Assembly (NCBI GenBank): GCA_003503355.1
Contig: DOCS01000011.1
Coordinates: forward strand, 1-10,450
Direction of reading: 5' to 3'
Length of the DNA: 10,450 nucleotides
Origin: Opitutia bacterium
GTDB lineage: Bacteria > Verrucomicrobiota > Verrucomicrobiia > Opitutales > Coraliomargaritaceae
The notes under the pieces are model-generated. The model was not told the origin of the DNA. It made no database searches and was given only the letters and a program-made list of their open reading frames with translations. The position numbers were made by a program, and so were the translations under genes. Positions 7,101-10,450 of this stretch are shown one piece after another (positions within the stretch are counted from its first letter, which is position 1; each line of letters begins with the position of its first letter).

Positions 7101-8678
7101 CTACCCTTCGGAGTCCAGTAGAATCTTATACTCGACCGAATCGACCAATGCACGCCATGTGGCTTCGATAATATTATCGCTCGCACCGACCGTCCCCCAG
7201 GTCTCTTGACCGTCGGTGGATTCGATCAACACTCGAGTAATCGCATCGGTGCCGTGCTCGGTCTCCAAGATACGCACGTTATAATCGATCAACTCGACCG
7301 CCATAATCTCGGGAAACACTGGGGCAATCGCTTTGCGCAGTGCGTGATCCAATGCACCAACCGGACCAGTTGCCTCCGCCACAGTGTGGTGAATTTGGTC
7401 GCCGATTTTGACCTGCACGGTCGCTTCCGAAATCATGCGATTGAGCGTGGGTTGATGACTGACCATCACGCGGTAGCCAATTAGTTCAAAGTCCTCTTTC
7501 TTACCTTTGAGAAAGCGGCTGAGTAACAACTTGAATGACGCGTCTGCAGCTTCGTATTCGTACCCCTTGAACTCGAGTTCCTTGAGTTCGCCGAGAAAAT
7601 GCTTCAGTTCAGGCGAGCGGGCGTCGAGCTCAACGCCGATTTCTTTGGCCTTCATCATCACACTGCTGCGGCCGGACATGTCCGAAACCAACACACGCGT
7701 GCGATTTCCAACCAATTCAGGGGCAATGTGTTCGTAGCTATGCTTTACCTTGGCAGCGGCATCGGCATGCACCCCACCCTTGTGCGCAAACGAGCTGGTG
7801 CCGACAAAGGGCTGGGTCGCATCTGCGGCGCGATTGGCCATCTCATCAACGAACAGCGACAGGTCGCGGAGCTTGCTCAGATTCGGTGCGCAGTTCAGCT
7901 CGGCGCCCATCTTGAGGATCAAATTTGGGATAATGGTACTGAGGTTGGCATTGCCATTGCGCTCTCCAAAACCATTGATCGTGCCTTGGATCAGGCTCGC
8001 CCCCGACTCGATACCGGCGAGCGAAAGGGCCACGCCGAGACCGGAATCATTGTGGCAATGCACCCCGACCGGCGTATTAGGAAAATGCTCGCATACGGCG
8101 CTGACGATTGCCTGCACCTCACTGACCAGCTTGCCACCATTGGTATCGCAGAGCGTCAGATTGATCGCGCCGCCACGTTGGGCTGCTTCCAGCGTCTGCA
8201 GCGCATATTCGGGATTGTCACAATAACCGTCAAAAAAGTGCTCGGCATCGTAGATCACTTCACGGCCGTTCTCGGTGAGAAAACGGACCGAATCCTCGAT
8301 CATCTTCAAATTCTCTTCCGCCGTGGTGCGGATGATCTCGGTGACGTGCAACAGCCAGGTCTTGCCAAAAATGGTGACCACCGGCGTCTCTGCGTCCAAC
8401 AACAACTTCAGTTGCGGATCTTCCTCGGCCGTCAGGCTGGCGCGGCGAGTCGAGCCAAAGGCGGCAATCTTGGCATGCTGCAGCTTGAGCTTCTTGGCTT
8501 CTTCAAAAAAAGCCATGTCGCGCGGATTGGAGCCTGGCCAACCGCCTTCAATGTAATCAATTCCAAACTGGTCCAACTTTTCAGCGACGCGGATTTTGGC
8601 CGCGACCGTAAAGGATACCCCTTCACCCTGCGTGCCGTCACGAAGGGTGGTGTCGTAGATTTTTAGTGCTTGTTTCAT
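7101..8678 (-). CDS. cimA: (R)-citramalate synthase (isoleucine biosynthesis)
   Basis: This enzyme condenses pyruvate with acetyl-CoA to (R)-citramalate, the first step of the threonine-independent isoleucine route in the cytoplasm. The 525-residue length is usual for the long CimA type. The TIM-barrel DRE-TIM motifs are visible: DTTLRDG (9-15, with Arg13 and Asp14 of the active site), FGIDYIEGGWPGSNP, the metal-binding HCHND (207-211) and the signature GTINGFGERNGNANL (232-246). A linker of about 130 residues follows, and from about residue 390 a LeuA-type regulatory domain, which in relatives binds the end-product amino acid for feedback inhibition. The GGWPGSNP and DGTQGEGVSF forms separate it from 2-isopropylmalate synthase. 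ATG at 8678 is the natural start, with the barrel motif beginning at once; no SD is visible. It follows the SDR gene on the - strand at a gap of about 90 bp, so it may have its own promoter, which I could not identify. Confidence 0.94.
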   Translation of the reverse strand: MKQALKIYDTTLRDGTQGEGVSFTVAAKIRVAEKLDQFGIDYIEGGWPGSNPRDMAFFEEAKKLKLQHAKIAAFGSTRRASLTAEEDPQLKLLLDAETPVVTIFGKTWLLHVTEIIRTTAEENLKMIEDSVRFLTENGREVIYDAEHFFDGYCDNPEYALQTLEAAQRGGAINLTLCDTNGGKLVSEVQAIVSAVCEHFPNTPVGVHCHNDSGLGVALSLAGIESGASLIQGTINGFGERNGNANLSTIIPNLILKMGAELNCAPNLSKLRDLSLFVDEMANRAADATQPFVGTSSFAHKGGVHADAAAKVKHSYEHIAPELVGNRTRVLVSDMSGRSSVMMKAKEIGVELDARSPELKHFLGELKELEFKGYEYEAADASFKLLLSRFLKGKKEDFELIGYRVMVSHQPTLNRMISEATVQVKIGDQIHHTVAEATGPVGALDHALRKAIAPVFPEIMAVELIDYNVRILETEHGTDAITRVLIESTDGQETWGTVGASDNIIEATWRALVDSVEYKILLDSEG

Positions 8679-8712
8679 CAGTTAGAACGCTTTGGAAAGC
8701 GATGAAAACAAA

Positions 8713-8736
8713 GGTTTGATTGAACGGGGGCAAACC
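8713..8736 (-). terminator. Possible rho-independent terminator after the SDR gene
   Basis: Read on the - strand, GGTTTG and CAAACC form a 6-bp stem around a 12-base loop, followed by TTTGTTTTC. It lies 35 bases past the stop of the SDR gene and 35 bases before the cimA start. The stem is short and rather weak, and it could instead be a chance palindrome or part of the cimA leader. If real, it would separate cimA from the aldA-SDR unit. Confidence 0.35.
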
Positions 8737-8770
8737 AAAAAGCCGCCGCAATACGACACTCACCCGGCAC

Positions 8771-10204
8771 TTACGATACACGACTCAAATACCGACCAAA
8801 CGCGCGCATCACCAATAAATGCGCCCTCGCCTGCGTGTTGACATATAACCACCAAGGTAAAGTCGGCACAAAGCCGTGAATCGAGGCGATTAAACAACCC
8901 CGTTGCGCAAACGTACGAAACTCCAAACGCCCGGGCGGATCGACCGTACGCGACAACAAACCGCCGCTGATATAAAACGCACAACGACGCTCATCTTCAC
9001 TAAACGGCGAAGGCGTGAGCTCCAACAAAACGATCCGGCGACTCAAGAGCGAGAAACGCACGACTCCGGCCGAGTCCGTATCGACCTTCAGCAATCCGCG
9101 ATAGCGACTGCTCAACCAGATGCCATACTCACGGGCCACCTGCCCGGCGCTCCACCCAGCAGGCAATGCCATACGCTGCACCGAACGCACGCGCCGAGCC
9201 TGCCGAATATGCTGTTGATCTGCCGATTGCGTGCGGCTACGCGGATTCGGCAACGGCCGACCATCCGGATCCACCGCACGTGCCAAAGAATCTTCAAAAC
9301 CGATCAAACGAGGTTTTAAATGCTCCAGTAAAGGATTCGGAGCCGCGCGCAGGTCATGCAACAAGCTCTCTTGCAAAGGACGCACCAATGCCACAGGCAC
9401 GCGACCGAAGTACGAAACCCAGCGCCGAGACAGCGCGAAGAAATGCCACGGCAATGAGATGGTGCGAATCGACCGCCCCATCCATTCTCCCGTGCGACAA
9501 ATCATCGCACCATAACTCATCGGCTCATGCCCGCCCAAATCATAGGTTCCACCCGTCCATTGTGGCTGACACAAGCATTCTTCAAACGCGTCGCAAATAT
9601 TCTCGATATCGACCGATTGCGTCATCGAAGAGGCCCAAGCCGGCAAAATCATATACGGCAGACGGCGCACCAGATTCGTCAACATTGAAAACGAAGACCC
9701 GCCAGGGCCAAAGATCAAGCCGGCCCGCAGCACCGTGACCTGCACGGAGCGACTCTTCAACACCGCCTCCACCTCGGCTCGACTGCGTAAATGCGGCGAC
9801 AGCGGCTCATCTCCTTGCGGCAAAAGACCACTCAAATACACCACGTGCTTGAGTCCCGCCGCCTCTGCCGCGCGTATAAAATTATCCGCCAACAGTAAGT
9901 CAGTATCCTCAAAGTTCGCCTGCATCAGGCGGCACGAGGGCGCCATCGAATGCACCAGATAAATCCCCAGCGTGCAGCCCCGCAGCGCCTCGGTCAACCG
10001 AGGCAACGAATACAGATCACAATGCTGCCACTGGGTGGCCTGACCCGAATCACGCTGCTCCGCCACATTGTGACTGCGCGTCAAAGCACGAAATCGGAAC
10101 TGCGCTTCCAGGCGCATGCGTAAATGAGTGCCCACAAATCCACTCGCACCTGCGAGAGCAACCAGAGGCTTGTCAGTGATCTCCATAATGTGTCGCTCAG
10201 TCAT
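8771..10204 (-). CDS. YbjT-like SDR family NAD(P)H-binding protein with C-terminal DUF2867 domain
   Basis: This 477-residue protein matches the layout and length of E. coli YbjT (476). It starts with an atypical SDR Rossmann domain: GASGFVG (19-25) is the dinucleotide-binding glycine motif, followed by YLVHSM, VVYLSGLLPQG, HLRSRAEVE and VTVLRAGLIFGPGGSSF. The classical YxxxK catalytic pair is not evident, as is usual for this atypical group. The region after about residue 330 carries the RSVQRM/PAGW element and then the DUF2867 part, with SRRIVLLELTPSPF, SGGLLSR, GRLEFRTF, IHGFVPTLPWWLY and a helical end. Its substrate and reaction are not known. The ATG lies 2 bp after the aldA stop, with only AAGG in front, so translation is probably coupled; Met7 (10186) is an alternative start still ahead of the glycine motif. 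Confidence 0.9.
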   Translation of the reverse strand: MTERHIMEITDKPLVALAGASGFVGTHLRMRLEAQFRFRALTRSHNVAEQRDSGQATQWQHCDLYSLPRLTEALRGCTLGIYLVHSMAPSCRLMQANFEDTDLLLADNFIRAAEAAGLKHVVYLSGLLPQGDEPLSPHLRSRAEVEAVLKSRSVQVTVLRAGLIFGPGGSSFSMLTNLVRRLPYMILPAWASSMTQSVDIENICDAFEECLCQPQWTGGTYDLGGHEPMSYGAMICRTGEWMGRSIRTISLPWHFFALSRRWVSYFGRVPVALVRPLQESLLHDLRAAPNPLLEHLKPRLIGFEDSLARAVDPDGRPLPNPRSRTQSADQQHIRQARRVRSVQRMALPAGWSAGQVAREYGIWLSSRYRGLLKVDTDSAGVVRFSLLSRRIVLLELTPSPFSEDERRCAFYISGGLLSRTVDPPGRLEFRTFAQRGCLIASIHGFVPTLPWWLYVNTQARAHLLVMRAFGRYLSRVS

Positions 10205-10206
10205 CC

Positions 10207-10450
10207 TTATGAGCGCTGTAAATAAACCACCTGTGTCTGCATGAACTCATACAGCCCGTGCTTACCGTCCGCCCCACCAATACCGGACTTACGCCAACCC
10301 GCGTGGTAACCTTGCATCGCTTCGAAATGCTCGCGGTTGATGTAGGTCTCGCCAAAATTGAGCGCCTCAACTAAATTCATCGCTTCGTTGATGTCATTGG
10401 AGAACACCGAGGAGGTCAGCCCGTACTCAGTATCATTGGCCATCGCGATG
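10207..10450 (-). CDS. aldA: Lactaldehyde / glycolaldehyde dehydrogenase AldA-type, C-terminal end (5'-truncated)
   Basis: About 80 residues of an NAD-dependent aldehyde dehydrogenase are visible; the rest, with the catalytic Cys and Glu, lies beyond the right edge. The frame is open to the window end, and the ATG at 10443 is internal. The segment NFGETYINREHFEAMQG, the following HAGWRKSGIGG and the end QTQVVYLQ match the C-terminus of E. coli AldA nearly residue by residue, as I recall it, which is a much closer match than generic aldehyde dehydrogenases show. AldA oxidises L-lactaldehyde to L-lactate in fucose and rhamnose breakdown and also glycolaldehyde to glycolate. It is likely the first gene in the visible part of the - strand unit, 2 bp before the YbjT-like SDR. 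Any neighbouring sugar-degradation genes would be further right. Confidence 0.88.
   Translation of the reverse strand, partial: IAMANDTEYGLTSSVFSNDINEAMNLVEALNFGETYINREHFEAMQGYHAGWRKSGIGGADGKHGLYEFMQTQVVYLQRS

Noticed and set aside
7599..8666. Long open frame on the + strand opposite cimA
   Set aside because: It is the complement of a clearly identified citramalate synthase, with no domain match and no SD.
1..10450. CRISPR array, tRNA/rRNA genes, transposases, attachment sites
   Set aside because: No regularly spaced repeats, cloverleaf-like sequences or mobile-element proteins were seen on reading either strand.

Overview
The window shows ordinary chromosomal gene content with no insertion sequence, phage, CRISPR array or RNA gene that I could see. 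It is about 57% G+C by eye and densely coding, with gaps mostly under 140 bp. Shine-Dalgarno sequences are mostly weak or absent. The protein types suggest a Gram-negative heterotroph, possibly a marine Verrucomicrobiota of the Opitutales/Puniceicoccaceae kind: an RND pump of the adaptor + permease type, a citramalate synthase for isoleucine, an AldA-type lactaldehyde dehydrogenase, a YbjT-like SDR and a NUC-type domain. The taxonomic guess rests on recalled family resemblance and is only moderate to weak.

Layout: positions 1-7016 are read on the + strand and 7101-10450 on the - strand, so the two blocks converge on a gap of about 85 bp that holds a stem-loop. The + block starts with the 3' part of an RND periplasmic adaptor, which overlaps by 4 bp (ATGA) with a full-length RND permease of 1084 residues. 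After a 139-bp gap come four closely spaced genes: a TPR protein with a lipoprotein-like signal, a DUF493/YbeD-family small protein, a methionine sulfoxide reductase A with an export signal, and a membrane-anchored protein with a DNA/RNA non-specific endonuclease fold whose catalytic residues appear to be replaced.

The - block, in transcription order, has the C-terminal end of an aldehyde dehydrogenase very like E. coli AldA (lactaldehyde/glycolaldehyde oxidation). Two bases later comes a YbjT-like SDR with a C-terminal DUF2867 region, and then, after a gap of about 90 bp with a possible terminator, cimA (citramalate synthase).

Working together: adaptor and permease form the inner-membrane and periplasmic parts of one tripartite exporter; its outer-membrane channel is not in the window and may lie upstream. 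The TPR protein, MsrA and nuclease-fold protein all seem to face the envelope, which is suggestive but does not prove a joint role. The most unusual item is the nuclease-fold protein at 6003-7016, which looks like a conserved-scaffold pseudoenzyme. I did not find a clearly new multi-gene system.
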